A stretch of DNA of 64,000 bases from Amphiura filiformis (lineage: Eukaryota > Echinodermata > Ophiuroidea > Amphilepidida > Amphiuridae): positions 55,061,755 to 55,125,754 of the forward strand of contig NC_092635.1 in the NCBI RefSeq assembly GCF_039555335.1, written 5' to 3'. Position numbers and translations under genes: made by a program. Positions 44,252-58,000 of the stretch are shown here, piece after piece. A model generated the notes under the pieces. It made no database searches and was not told the origin of the DNA. It saw nothing but the letters and a program-made list of their open reading frames with translations. Numbering within the stretch: position 1 is the first letter of the stretch; every line of letters begins with the position of its first letter.

Positions 44252-47200
44252 CTGTAGAGCAAGTGACAAAAGCATTACATTGACTGTTGCCACAAGATTG
44301 GAAATCTACATTCACTTTGTTTGGCATGTGGGCAGACATTTTGAAAATTTGGAAGATGCAAAATGGATACAGTGTATTTTGGTGATGACATATAAAATGC
44401 TTGTTGAAAATTAAAAATTAACATTAGAATTAAGAAAAATTCTCTCCCTTATGCATACTGATCAACTTTATATTTGTACACAAAAAACATGAGTCAATGC
44501 ATATCCAATTATAAAATGTGGGTTTTCTATCCACGAAGCTAGGACTTGTCATTAATATTGTATTGTTTTCCGAATGAGAAAATAGGAATTTATAAATGTA
44601 TTATTGGCAGCATCCACGAAATGAAATGCTTCGCTGTCCGAAGCAGATACTGCAGATCTAATTCTGCAATAGGATGCTCGATTTCAAAACATCAAATTTA
44701 TTATTTGTATCAAGCTGTGAAGCTGTTCAAGACGTATTGCGAAAAGGGAATCACAAATTTGAAGCTTTAGTTTAACTTCAAGTTATAAAACAGATAAGAG
44801 TCTTACTATAGATTGGCCTGGCTGGGAGGCCTAGCAGTTATTTTCTTATTAAATGTTATGACTTGGTGTCATTCTCTTATAACTATGTATAAGGTGTTAT
44901 AAAACAAATACTACATGGTATTTTCAGGGAAATAGTGTCACTATTTTCCCCTTGGTACTGGCTACAGGCCTACCACCCCTCACCCAACTGGAATTTCCCT
45001 TCAATCCATGTTGTATTTGTATACTTCAGGTTGGAGTAGTATGTAAGAGCCGATGAAAAATTTTGGATCCAATAATTGGGCTATTCAGTTTCAGTTCAGT
45101 TCAATTTATTCGATCTGAAAACTGCCACAGCCCTGTGGAAGATTGACAAAAATTCTTCCATAGTGGGGGTATGTTTTACAAATGGAATTGGCTACCGTTC
45201 ATTATTTTGAAAGTCATACTTTCCCTACATGACTTTACCTATACCTTCCACAACTAGGGTGAGTATTTCAAATGAAGTTCAGTTCAGTTTATTCGATCTG
45301 AAAACTGACACAGCCCTCTGGAAGATTGACAAAAATTCTTCCATAGTGGGGATATGTTTTACAAATGAAATTGTCTAGCGTTCATCATTTTGAAAGTCAT
45401 ACTTCCCCAACATGACTTAACCTATACCTTCCACAACTATTTGAGTATTTCAAATGAAGTTATCTTATTGTCTATTCTCCCTCTGAGGAGGTCCAGCCAA
45501 ATCTTCAACAGGGGGGGTGGATTTGTAATGGATTAGCTCCTATTCACAAAATGGGCTGTTTTTGTTAAAACAAACATGTTGTTGCAACTTGCATTTGATT
45601 TTCCATGTACCACATGAAGTAAAAATAAGAACATTGTAAACATTTCAGTTGACTGTGAATGTGCCTTTAACAAAATAAGCTTTTATGTAAATTTGCCAAC
45701 GCAGCAGTTTTCAAAAATAATAGAACAAGAACCAGCCAAAAACAAAAGAAAAAACTCCTTTACAAGAAACAACTTTCCTTATTAATTTTTTCTTACAATG
45801 ACTTACTTTGTGGAGGTGAGTTGTGACTATGGAAGCTTAACCTAGCTGCATCTCCACCAGGGCCTCGTTGCCGACTACTACTGCTTCCAAGAGAGGATCC
45901 TGAAACTAGGAAGTAAGAGGATGAAATTCATGTACAGTGCAGATACCCTACATCAGGTAGTTCATCAACACTATAGCTCAATCTACTGATGATATTAAGA
46001 ACTTCATCAATGGACTATATCTACTGTTAATATCAGGTAGTTCATCAATGCCTTCTATCTGCTTATCAGGTAGTTCATTAATATTCTATAACTGTTGATA
46101 TCAGGTAGTTCACAAATGCCCTATATCTGCTGCTGATATCAGATAGTTCATGCCCTAAATCTACTGCTAATATCGGGTAGTTCATCAATATTCTTTATCT
46201 ACTGCCAATATCAGGAAGTTCATCAATGCCCTATATCTACTGCTGGTATCAGGTAGTTCATCAATGCACACGCATATAATATCTACTGCTGATATCAATT
46301 AGTTCATCAATGCCATATATCTACTGCTGATATCGAGTAGTTCATCAATGCCCTATATCTACTGCTGATATCAGGTAGTTCATCAATGCCCTATATCTAC
46401 TGCTGATATCAGGTAGTTCATCAATTAGAGAATAAAGGTATTGTTTTTAGCCGCTGGAGTGCATCTATCGTGTCATATAACACGGGCGACATCATTATTT
46501 TAAGTAAAACAGTTGTTTTACGCCAAAAATAGTGATGTCGCCCGTGTCATATGAGACGATAGATGCACGACAGCGGCTAAAAACAATACCTTTATTCTCA
46601 TTCTTAAACACTTCAATTCAAATATATATATATCATACAAGTTTAATCAAATTAAATCATACATTTTGCAAGGAATTACCTAGGGCTTTAAATCGATCAG
46701 TCCCGTTATTGCTGTGCGCCTCCAATTGGTCCAAATAGCGAGTACGCGTATCGCGTCGCCGCACACACGCTGACCCGTGTGATATCGTGTCATATCACAC
46801 GGGTAAAGATGGGTAAGAACCAATAAGATTGCAGGAACATTCTCAAGTGTTTAAGAATGCCCTATATCTACTGCTGATATCAAGTAGTTCATCAATGCCC
46901 TGCATTTACTGCTGATATCAGGCAGTTCATCAATGCCCTACATCTACTGCTCATATCAGGTAGTTCATCAATGCCCCAAATCTACTGCTCATATCAGGTA
47001 GTTTATCAATGCCCCATATCTACTGCTGATATCAGGTAGTTCATCAATGCCCCATATCTACTGCTGATATCAGGTAGTTTATCAATGCCCTATATCTACT
47101 GCTGATATCAGGTAGTTTATCAATGCCCTATATCTACTGCTGATATCAGGTAGTTTATCAATGCCCTATATCTACTGCTGATATCTAACTGTGCCAAAAG

Positions 47201-49656
47201 CAAAACGTGAAAATTAAATTTTTGTTTTTGCTTTGTTTTTGATGTATATCTATGAAACCAGATCTAAACTTACTGCTGACAAGTAAGCACCTATAGTTTG
47301 ATCAGCTTGTAATAGACGGGAAATGTTAGGCTTTTACCACTACGCCGAAAAGTAGACCCACGTTACGAGTGCTTTTAGTTGACCCGTCTGGTCTATACTT
47401 TGGGTGTTAAAGAAAGTAGACAAAGTATAGGACTTGAATTAATAATTTGCGATGATTCTGGAGACATGTTACAAGACAATTCTCAAAATTAAAAAATGTT
47501 GATATTAATCCGCGATGTTATAAGGCCCGCCGATTACGAGCTGATCAAAGTATAGATAGTAATTGATAAGGAGCGCCCAATAGAAAATCCAACACCAGAA
47601 ACGGCAAATTAAAACACTGAATCTTTGCAAACAAGGGTGCAGGTAATGGCAAAGGTAATTTTCAGCTACCTACATAATGGGCTATTCCAGAAATTAAAGG
47701 CACACCCCCTGAAGAAGACATGGGATTCCCAAAAATTTTCACCATTTTTTGCTCTGGGAATTCCCCCATAAAATGGCCATTATTCTACATACCTGATATT
47801 GGAAGATCAAATGAGCTGTTCATTCGGGAATCGCCACCCTTCGGCTGTTCCATCATGCCAACATTCCCCACAATCATCGTCTTACTGTAATTAGTAATTC
47901 ATTAGTTATAAACACAAGGTTAATGCTCTCTTGATTTAAACATGTTAAAGGAATTCTTCAAATTATTGTTTGTACTTGGTTCAGTAAATAACTGATTGAC
48001 TTTCATTCAGAAATGGACACAAAATTGAACAGGGGTTATAAAAAATTCTCACAAAAAACAAATAAAGTACTTAGTAATTTTCACTTGTTCCATACCTTGC
48101 ACATGTTTTTAATCTAATAATGTACCACATTCTGTTTGTTGTTTGTTTCGCTATTTTGTTTATTTTAAAGGTTCAGTAATGAATCACATAGATTGGGGTA
48201 CTTACCGCCTCAATGCATCGTACATAAGCTATGGGGAAAAGAAAATTGAAAGTGTTTATTGATAAAGTGGATTACTGTTTTTAAAACAGATGAACAGTCC
48301 ACATATGCACTGGAAAAAGTAGAATTGAATACCAAAATACTATAGTTTTCGGCAAGGTTCTTCAGCGGACTGCTGATTTGGCCCTTTATATAGCGTAAAC
48401 ATGGAAGTGGGGTTCTGATTGGATAATAGAATCACATCATCATCACATCGGTACCTCATTCACTGATCGAGCTGCGTAGCATCACATGAACCAGACATGA
48501 CCTAGTTCTTTTTCAGCTTTTTTATGCGATAATCAGGAAGAGCAGACGGACACAGCTGATGGACCTTGCTGAATACTATAAAGCGCTCCACAGACTCCGA
48601 GTATTGTACGTACAATATTGTATGTACAATATGTACGTTATTTAATCTATTGCCATTCCATTTCCAGTAATGTTTAAGTTCTAACGAATGTTTGATGACG
48701 AAAAATCGATAATATGTTACATGTAATATCTAGTAGAAATATATTATCGATTTTACGTCATCAAACATTCGTTAGAACTTAAACATTACTGGAAATAGAA
48801 TGGCAATAGATTAAATAACGTACATATTGTACATACAATATTGTACGTACAATAAAAAGTCTGAATACTGCTTTATGCAACAATATTGCTATCAAGTTAT
48901 ATTTCATGATTATGCTGAAAGCCTCATGTTTGTTTCCTGTAGTGGTTTCAAAGGACAAGGCTTGTAATAGGCGGGACTCATCACATCATGGATTCATATA
49001 GAATGAGGTACACACAGCAAGGGCGCAGCTCCTACGTGAACTGCACTTTGCATATTGCGTGACTTTGGACTTTATTGTCTTACGCAGTAACAAAAACCGA
49101 ATAATTCTTGCCTATAAAATACGAGCTGATCATATATGACCCTGTTAAATTAATATGTCAAGTTTTTACAATACATGATTTATATGTTATCTTAAATTTC
49201 TTTGTAGTTGCATTGGCATACAGTGGTGGTGCCAGGGGGGTCAGTCAGAACTTTTGCCCCCCAGAAAAAACCTAAAATTAAACAAATTTCCACTTTTGCT
49301 GTAATTTTGCGCAAAAATTGGTCAATTTTGCCCTCCCCCCTCCTTGAAATTAACTTTTCCCCCCTAATGCTCCCCCGAAAAAAATTCCTGGTGCCACCAC
49401 TTTTGGCATATAGCCAGGAAAGGGTAGCTCAGAAATTATGATTTATGTATTAGGTGAAGAAAACAAAACAAAACTGTTCTATGGATGGACATACTTTTAA
49501 ATTAGGGTCGACCAGTCTGAATTTTTTTATATTTTCTGGATGATGCTAAATGACCCTAAAAATCATGGGAAGCTCACATTTTTGCAAGCATATTGTGAAA
49601 ATAGCCAAAAATGTTAATCAAAAATTGCAGTCAAAATTGATCAACTTTGCCCCCCC

Positions 49657-49687
<31 letters not shown>

Positions 49688-52600
49688 GGGCTGTTTTACT
49701 TGCATACAGCTAAAACATCTGGGTTGGTTGGGCCTGTAGAACAAGTTTTGTCCCTGTAAGTATACTTTACCTGTAGTTTTTGATACTGTCTGTTCCGTTC
49801 TACTAACTTGTCTGCATCATCTCTCTGACGCTTTTTGGTGCTTTCTAAATCTTTTTTCATTGCTGAAATAATTAAAAGTTTATGAATTAAATAGACTGAT
49901 TTTTAAAAAAAAGTTACTTTTTAATCATTATTGCTACTGGTTTCCCAGATTCTACTGTCACTGTCAAACATTAAATAACCATAACCTGGTGGCTTGTTTC
50001 AAACAGGCAAACTTCTCCTTTTAGTTTAATTTAACTAAAAAACTACAGTGTATTTCTTAATAATAATAATAGGTCTTGCAGTTCTTGACTTAAGACCAAT
50101 AGTAATATATGATCTATATCATAACTTTTTGGGCATCTTCCCCCTCCCAAGAGAAATCATGCACATAGAGCGGAAATGACACACCCCTTATCACCTTTAT
50201 AGAACCCATACCATTCTTCTTGTGTGTCAGCTTTATTTGTCTCAATATTTTAGTGTAAAAACTGCCAGATCATGCTTCCTCCCACCCGCCTTGATACAAA
50301 CAATGCAAACTTTCAAAATAATTTTAAATTTTCTTACCTGCAAGTTGATTCTTTACAGCTTTAAATGACAGTTCAGGAAAATAGAAAGTAACTTTTTCTC
50401 AATTCATATTACCAAATAAACTAAGCTCAAAAAGAAACTTATAATTTTTCACAAGGTCATATCTTGAAATCCTGTCCATCAAATTGAACCAAAATTACAC
50501 ACAGATTTACTTCAATACTCTACTTTTAACACATGTCAGTAACCAAGCAGTTATCCAACTGACACAACAGCAAAATGCACTGACATAGGACAGCTTCCTG
50601 GACCACATTCACAGCCCAGCCCTGTTTCATGAAAAAAGTATATGAAAAGCAGAAAGCAGCACCATTTTATCATCTGTGCAAGGATCTTGTGTGCATTCTC
50701 ACAGATTTTTTGTCCTGGGTGCCAAATGTTGGGCTGTGAAAGTGAAGGAATTCCAGGAAGCTGTCCCATGACAGTGCATTTTGCTGTTGTGTCAGTTGGA
50801 AAACTGCTTGGTTACTGACATGTGTTTTGAGTAGAGTATTAAGGTAATCCTGTGTGTAATTTTGGTTCATTTTGATTAACAGTATTTTAAGATATGACCT
50901 TGTGATTCACAAGTTGTAAAACATTATAAGTTTCTTTTTGAGCTCAGTTTATTTATGCAATAATTTTTTAGAATAGAATAGGCTGTACCTTTATACCTGA
51001 AAAGGGATGATTTTAATTTATTCTTTTTTTTTCTTATTATTATGGAGGGCTCTTTCAATACATACATATTGATCTCCTTAGGCATCCAGATAAATATTAC
51101 AAACAATCTGTTAACAAAATAAATATACAATGAATACATAATTAATTGAAAAAACATTTACAAATATTATGTGTACATGACATATACTAGTAGGAACATA
51201 GATAACAATCATATTACTGATAGAATGATTATGATCCAGACTTAAACAATTGCATTAAAAAAATGTGCGGACTGAAAGAGTTATAATCTAAATGCACAGC
51301 GACTGGAAGGTCATTCCACACCTTAGTTCCACTTTAGGCAAAGGTACATTTATCTAGAGTGTTCTTTCAAAGTGAACAACTAAACTTTTTGAAGATTGAC
51401 TACCGGTACCTTTTGCATGCATACATTCATCAAAAATAAATTGAGAACTAAGGGTGTGAGTGAGTCCCGGAATTTGAGTCCCGCCTGATAATCTATTACC
51501 CGGCAGGAAATTCCCTGCCCGGTACCAAATTAAAAAAAAAAAAAAAAATTAAATTTTTTTAAAAAGGTTTTTTTCGGTTTTGTAGTGTCTCTGGACCTAG
51601 ATGCTAGGATCATGGTTGATCTAAAAAAAATTTTTTTTTAAATTGAATTTTGCACATTGTTTTGTGTTTTTAATATGAAAATTGATACATCGTTTTCATG
51701 TCATACTCTATTAATGATATCAAAATGCATTGAATTTGATTTTTTTTTAAATTTTTTTTTTTGCAACCGAAAATCACACCCCTATTGAGAACTCAAGTGA
51801 TACTGAACCTGAACTGTTAACAAGAACAATAATAGTGAGCACTGGAAATTGACCATACAGTAACAAAGTGCAACATAACAAGGGCATACTTTTGGCAAGC
51901 ATGTTAAGTGTTCTTGGTGGAAAATAATAATACCAATAATATTTAACTCTGCACGTAATACCAATTAGAAATATTTCATGATATTCGATTTGCACATGAA
52001 CATGGTTCTGGATCAAACACTACACCTACCTATATTAATTGAATTTACTCTATCAACTAATTGTTGGCGTATGAAAGTAAAAACGTTATCAAAGTTATCA
52101 AATAAAGACTTCATACTAAAGACCATAAAGCTTTTTTGATATTAAGTGTGAGCTTATTCTCATGAAACCATCTAGCAATACTGTGCTTATTTCTGTCAAT
52201 TTCAGTCTGGAGTGTACTAGCGTCAGACAAACTACAAACATGACAAAGCAGGGTATTGTTATCTGAGCTGCATGTTGTATGCAGTGAGTAGATTTATGCC
52301 ATTGGGAAGGAACTCCACTATAAAAGTTGCAAGCAATTGTGTGAATGCACTGTCAAAAACTACCTTAACTAAGATTTTCAAAAGAATGAAAAAGAAAGTG
52401 ACCGGGAAAGTGACCCTTAACAAGGATTTGCTTGGTAGATCACACCCTTAAGGTTGGTCTTAACCCTGGAATTATGGAAACTTTTGGGCCTCATAACTGC
52501 AAAATTGTTGGTCTTATAAAATATATAAAAGTATACATATTTATCTGTGAGGTCAAATTTGGGCAAAAATGCTCAGTTTTGGAGAAGACCCATTCCAAAA

Positions 52601-54969
52601 AGCAGGCTTTTTGACCCCAATTTTTTTGGGAAATGTAACAAAAAATTCTTGAGTTAAAAAAAAAATTGGACCAATTTTCACCAAAAATGGTTGAAAAACA
52701 CTAAATTAACATGAAAAATGAAAAAAAAAATCCTAGATAGTTTTAATCTAAAATTAGAAATTTTACTCAAGAATTGTTTTTAAAATGGGTAAAAAAACCT
52801 GTTTTGGGGGGATTTTTATTCAAAACTGAGCATTTTTGCCCAAATTTGACCTCACAGATGAATTCATCAAACTATTGCCATTTTAAATAATGTATACTTT
52901 TATTTACTTAAGACCAACAATTTAGCAGTTATGAGCCTCAAAAGTTCCAGGGTTAAGAGCAACGTTAACATGGATATTCTGAAAACATAATATCAGACTA
53001 CGTAGCAAAAAGCTTCAAAGGATACAGGTCAGTTCTGCCTGTGTCTTTCCTAGTACTTGATCATAGTACTGTTCTAGCTGTGTAAACTTCTCTTTGGCCT
53101 TGGTACTGGCATATTCCTGGTACAAATGTTCCTGGTGTGTCTGTGTGAAAACAAATCAAAATTATGGTAAAAAGATTGAGTAATTATGCTGTTTGACTGT
53201 AATAGTATTATATCAGTGTGATTTGATTGAATAAATCTTTTATGTACAAGTGCGTAACCAGCCTCGGCATTACAAGGGGGAACACCTGGGTATTGAGAAT
53301 TCTGTCCCTGTAAGAGGAAAGAGCCAAAACCTGGTAGAGGGGGTGCTGCCGGTGGGTAAAACAACTGACCAGTTTCTACAGTAGCACATAATAGTCGACG
53401 GTGGTAGCCGTCGACGGTGGTAGCAACTTTAGCAAAGTTTTGTTTGGAAATGCATATTATTATTAAATTATTATTATTATTAATGTCTTTTAGATTATCT
53501 TGTGCTTTTTGAAAGCAATAGTAAACTGTAATTTTGTAGTGTAAGGCATAATTGCTGCAACTTATGATTGTCACCTATAGTGGTTCAATTTGCCGAGTGT
53601 ACAAATTATCATTGGATCAATCAATCAATCAATCAGTCTTTATTTCATTCAAAATACAACAATACAATAACAGCAAGACAACACATTTGAATGAGGAGAT
53701 GCTCAGAAGGCCAAAAAGGCCTGAACAAGCACCCCCTTAACCTTAGCCTAAGTTTCTTAATTTGTCTAATAAAATACAAATACATACATACAAGCACCCC
53801 CCCCCCGCCCTCGTTCATACATTCATGTAGAACGAACTAAGCAGGGAAAAAATGATGAATAAAGAACATGCAGAATATAAGTGTACGACAAATTAGGATT
53901 TCATAACATATGCTCACGTATATCGCAAAAGAAAGCTGAACATTTTGTGAATATAATATAAATGCTAAGAGATCAGTTAATTTTAATCGATTTTTTGTTT
54001 TAAAAGGAAGAAAAATAAAAATAAGTAAATCAAAGTAAATCAAAGAGATATTAAGTGTACATTTCCATAAGGTTTGTTTAAATTTGGGATCTAAAGAGTT
54101 GATGTAGCCGTTTTGGCGCATCTGTCAATCGAATGCCATTTTCTTGGCCCGGCGGTTCTTATTGTTTTGTTAGCAAACTCTGTTTTTGTAAGACAGATCT
54201 TGTAATCTTCAGCGTTTCTTGTGTGATACCTGAGGTGATTCCTCTGCTCAACGAAATAACTATTGAAGGCCTTTGGTAACAGATTGGTATTATACTTGTA
54301 CATGAAAGTGCTTAGTTCGAGATCATAACTATCATAAACATTAAGCAAATTGTAATTCTTGAAAATAGGGGCTGAGTGACTTAAAAAGTGACTATTCGAT
54401 ATCATTCTAAGGGCTGTTTGTTGAAGTTTGAAAATCTTTTCCAAATATTTTTGACAAGTATTTCCCCATGCTAAGATACCGTAGTTTATGTAAGGAAGTA
54501 TTAAAGTACAATATAGTGAATACATTATTCGTTCGGGAACAAAATGTTTCAGTTGGTTTATTACACCAACACCTCTAGATATATTCTTTGAGATGTTGGT
54601 AATATGAAATTTCCAAGTTAGATTGTCAACTTGGGGATGGAACTTTCTCCTCCATCTCAAAGTATCAATAAACAGATTGTGTGTTTTTAATTATGTTTTA
54701 CATACAGAATTTACCACTGCCTGAATATAATCATAAGACTAAGAAGTTTAATAATTTAATGAAGTAAATTAAGCATAATTTTGCATTACAAGGGGGAACA
54801 CCTGGGCATTGGGAATTCTATCCCTATAAGAGGAAAGAGCCAAAACCTGGTACAGGTGTGCTGCCAGTGGGTAAAACAACTGACCAGAATCGACAGTAGC
54901 TAGCACATGATACAAATATGAACCATTCACATGTAAAAAGTCCATTTTTGGATGTGCCATAGTGAGAGT

Positions 54970-55028
<59 letters not shown>

Positions 55029-58000
55029 AAAGGATGTACATGAGTCGACAGTGGTAGCAACTTTGGCAAAGTTTTGTTTGGAAATATATATTATCATTTA
55101 TATTATAATTATATATTAGTGTCTTTTAGATTATCTTATCAACAAATTGTAATTTTGCAGCGGAAGGCATAATTGCTGTAAGTAATGATTGTCACCTATA
55201 GTGGTTCAATTTGCCGATTGTACAAAGTATTATTGGGTTATCAATTTGGAGGGTGGAACTTCCCCCTCCATCTCAAAGTATCAATAAACAGATTGATTTT
55301 AACTTGTGTGCATCTTTTTTAATTATGTTTCAGATACAGAATTTACCACTGCCTGAATATAATCATAAGACTAAGAAATAATTTAATGAAGCAATTTAAG
55401 CATAATTTTGCATTACAAGGGGGGAACACCTGGGCATTGACGAAAGAGCCAAAATCTGGTACAGGGTTGCTGCCGTGAGTAAAACAATTAACCAGCATCT
55501 ACAGTAGCACATAATACAAATATGAGCCATTCACATGTAAAAAGTCCATTTTTGGATGTGCCATAACAACAAAAATAGGATGGACATAAGTCGACGGTGG
55601 AAGCAACTTTGGCAGAGATTTGTTTGGAAATATATATTATTATTTATATTATAATTATATATTAGTGTCTTTTAGATTATCTTATCAATAAATTGTAATT
55701 TTGCTGTGGAAGGCGTAATTGCTGCAAATTATGATTGTCACCTATAGTGGTTCAATTTGCCGAGTGTGCAAGTTATCATTGGGTTATCAACTTGGGGATG
55801 GAACCAGGGCTGTCAACTTTTTGGAATTGCTAGGCGTGAGACACTGTCGTACCGGGACGGATCTCTTGCGTGAGACTCACAATGCGTGAGAGTTGACAGC
55901 CTGGATGGATCTTTCCCCCTCCATCTCAAAGTATCAATAAACTGATTGATTTAAACCTGTGTGTTTTTAATTATGTTTCAGATACAGAATTTACCACTGC
56001 CTGAATATAATCATAAGACTAGGAAGTTTAATGATTTAATGAAGTAATTTAAGCATAATTGTGTATTTTAAGCATTTTTGTATTCTTTTGTCTATTGAAT
56101 GAAGTTCAGAACAAGTAGATCTGTATACTCATGATGAAGTAGTGTCTTGTTTACATCTACTGTTGATATGCACTGTGTACTGATGAAGTAGTATACATTG
56201 CTGTAGATTTGTGTATGAAGTAAAACACTGAATGCATCTTCTGTAGATGTGTGTATTGATAAAGCAGTGCATGCTTACATCGACTGATTGATATGTGTAG
56301 TGATGAAACAGTGCAATGCTTACATCTGCAGTAAATCTGTGTATTGATGAAGTAGTGCATTGTTTACATCTACTGTTAGATCTGTGTGTTGATGAAGTAG
56401 TGCATTGCTTACTTCTACTGCAGATCTGTGTATTGATGAAGTAGTGCAATGCTTACGTCTTCTGTAGATCTGTGTATTGATGAAGTAGTGCATTGCTTAC
56501 TTCTACTGCAGATCTGTGTATTGATGAAGTAGTGCATTGCTTACTTCTACTGCAGATCTGTGTATTGATGAAGTAGTGCATTGCTTACATCTACTGTAGA
56601 TCTGCATATTGACGAAGTAGTGCATTGCTTACATCTACTGTAGATCTGCATATTGATGAAGTAGTGCATTGCTTACATCTACTGTAGATCTGCATATTGA
56701 TGAAGTATAGTGCATTGCTTACATCTACTGTAGATCTGCATATTGATGAAGTAGTGCATTGCTTACATCTACTGTAGATCTGCATATTTATGAAGTAGTG
56801 CATTGCTTACTTCTACTGTAGATCTGTATATTGATGAAGTAGTGCATTGCTAACATCTACAGTAAATCTGTGTATTGATGAAGTAGTGCATTGCTTACAC
56901 CTAATGTAGATCTGTGTATTGATGAAGTAGTGCATTGCTTACACCTAATGTAGATCTGGATATTGATGAAGTAGTGCATTGCTTACACCGAATGTAGATT
57001 TGGATATTGATGAAGTAGTGCATTGCTTACACCTAATGTAGATCTGCATATTGACGAAGTAGTGCATTGCTTACATCTACTGTAGATCTGCATATTGATG
57101 AAGTAGTGCATTGCTTACATCTACTGTAGATCTGCATATTGATGAAGTATAGTGCATTGCTTACATCTACTGTAGATCTGCATATTGATGAAGTAGTGCA
57201 TTGCTTACATCTACTGTAGATCTGCATATTTATGAAGTAGTGCATTGCTTACTTCTACTGTAGATCTGCATATTGATGAAGTAGTGCATTGCTAACATCT
57301 ACAGTAAATCTGTGTATTGATGAAGTAGTGCATTGCTTACACCTAATGTAGATCTGTGTATTGATGAAGTAGTGCATTGCTTACACCTAATGTAGATCTG
57401 GATATTGATGAAGTAGTGCATTGCTTACACCTAATGTAGATCTGGATATTGATGAAGTAGTGCATTGCTTACACCTAATGTAGATCTGGATATTGATGAA
57501 GTAGTGCATTGCTTACACCTAATGTAGATCTGGATATTGATGAAGTAGTGCATTGCTTACACCTAATGTAGATCTGTGTATTGATGAAGTAGTGCATTGC
57601 TTACACCTAATGTAGATCTGGATATTGATGAAGTAGTGCATTGCTTACACCTAATAGATCTGTGTATTGATGAAGTAGTATATTACATACTATTGATATG
57701 TACGGTGTACTGATGAAATAGTATATTGCTGGAATGTACTCTAATTATGTGTGTTAATGAAGTGGTGCATTAGTTACATTTATTGTAAATATATCTGCAT
57801 GTTGATGAAATAGGTTATTTGATATCAAAAATAAAATTGCTATTTAACCTTTTACTAATATCTAAAATGGGGAACAAAATGCATCAGGAAAAATGAAATT
57901 ATAGACTGCTCCCCCCACACAGTAACATTTGTAGCTGTTTCCCCTGGTAAAACTGTGTGTTTCTTGTCAGGGGGAGCTCATACATACCTCTGTAAATTCA

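Larger units (their letters stand above)
53265..56060. repeat. About 0.6 kb tandem triplication, interrupted
   Basis: Three units share GCATTACAAGGGGG, GAGGAAAGAGCCAAAACCTG, CACCTATAGTGGTTCAATTTG and CCATCTCAAAGTATCAATAAA. The CCATCTCAAAG box is at 54650, 55265 and 55920. A LINE lies in the first unit, a (AAC)n expansion in the second, and a 105-base insertion in the third. Confidence 0.85.

Noticed and set aside
45945..47190. CRISPR-like array
   Set aside because: Units are contiguous without spacers, in a eukaryotic intron; it is a minisatellite.
53074..53574. 166-residue minus frame as a separate gene
   Set aside because: It overlaps HEI10 exon 4 in another frame and reads through the tandem 0.6 kb repeat; no domain.
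54769..55069. Frames with poly-Val or poly-Cys
   Set aside because: Translation of the (AAC)20 microsatellite.
56129..57245. Repeated frames of the MHYFINMQIYSRCKQ type
   Set aside because: Phase-locked reading of the 44-base minisatellite; start and stop follow unit variants and it lies in an intron.
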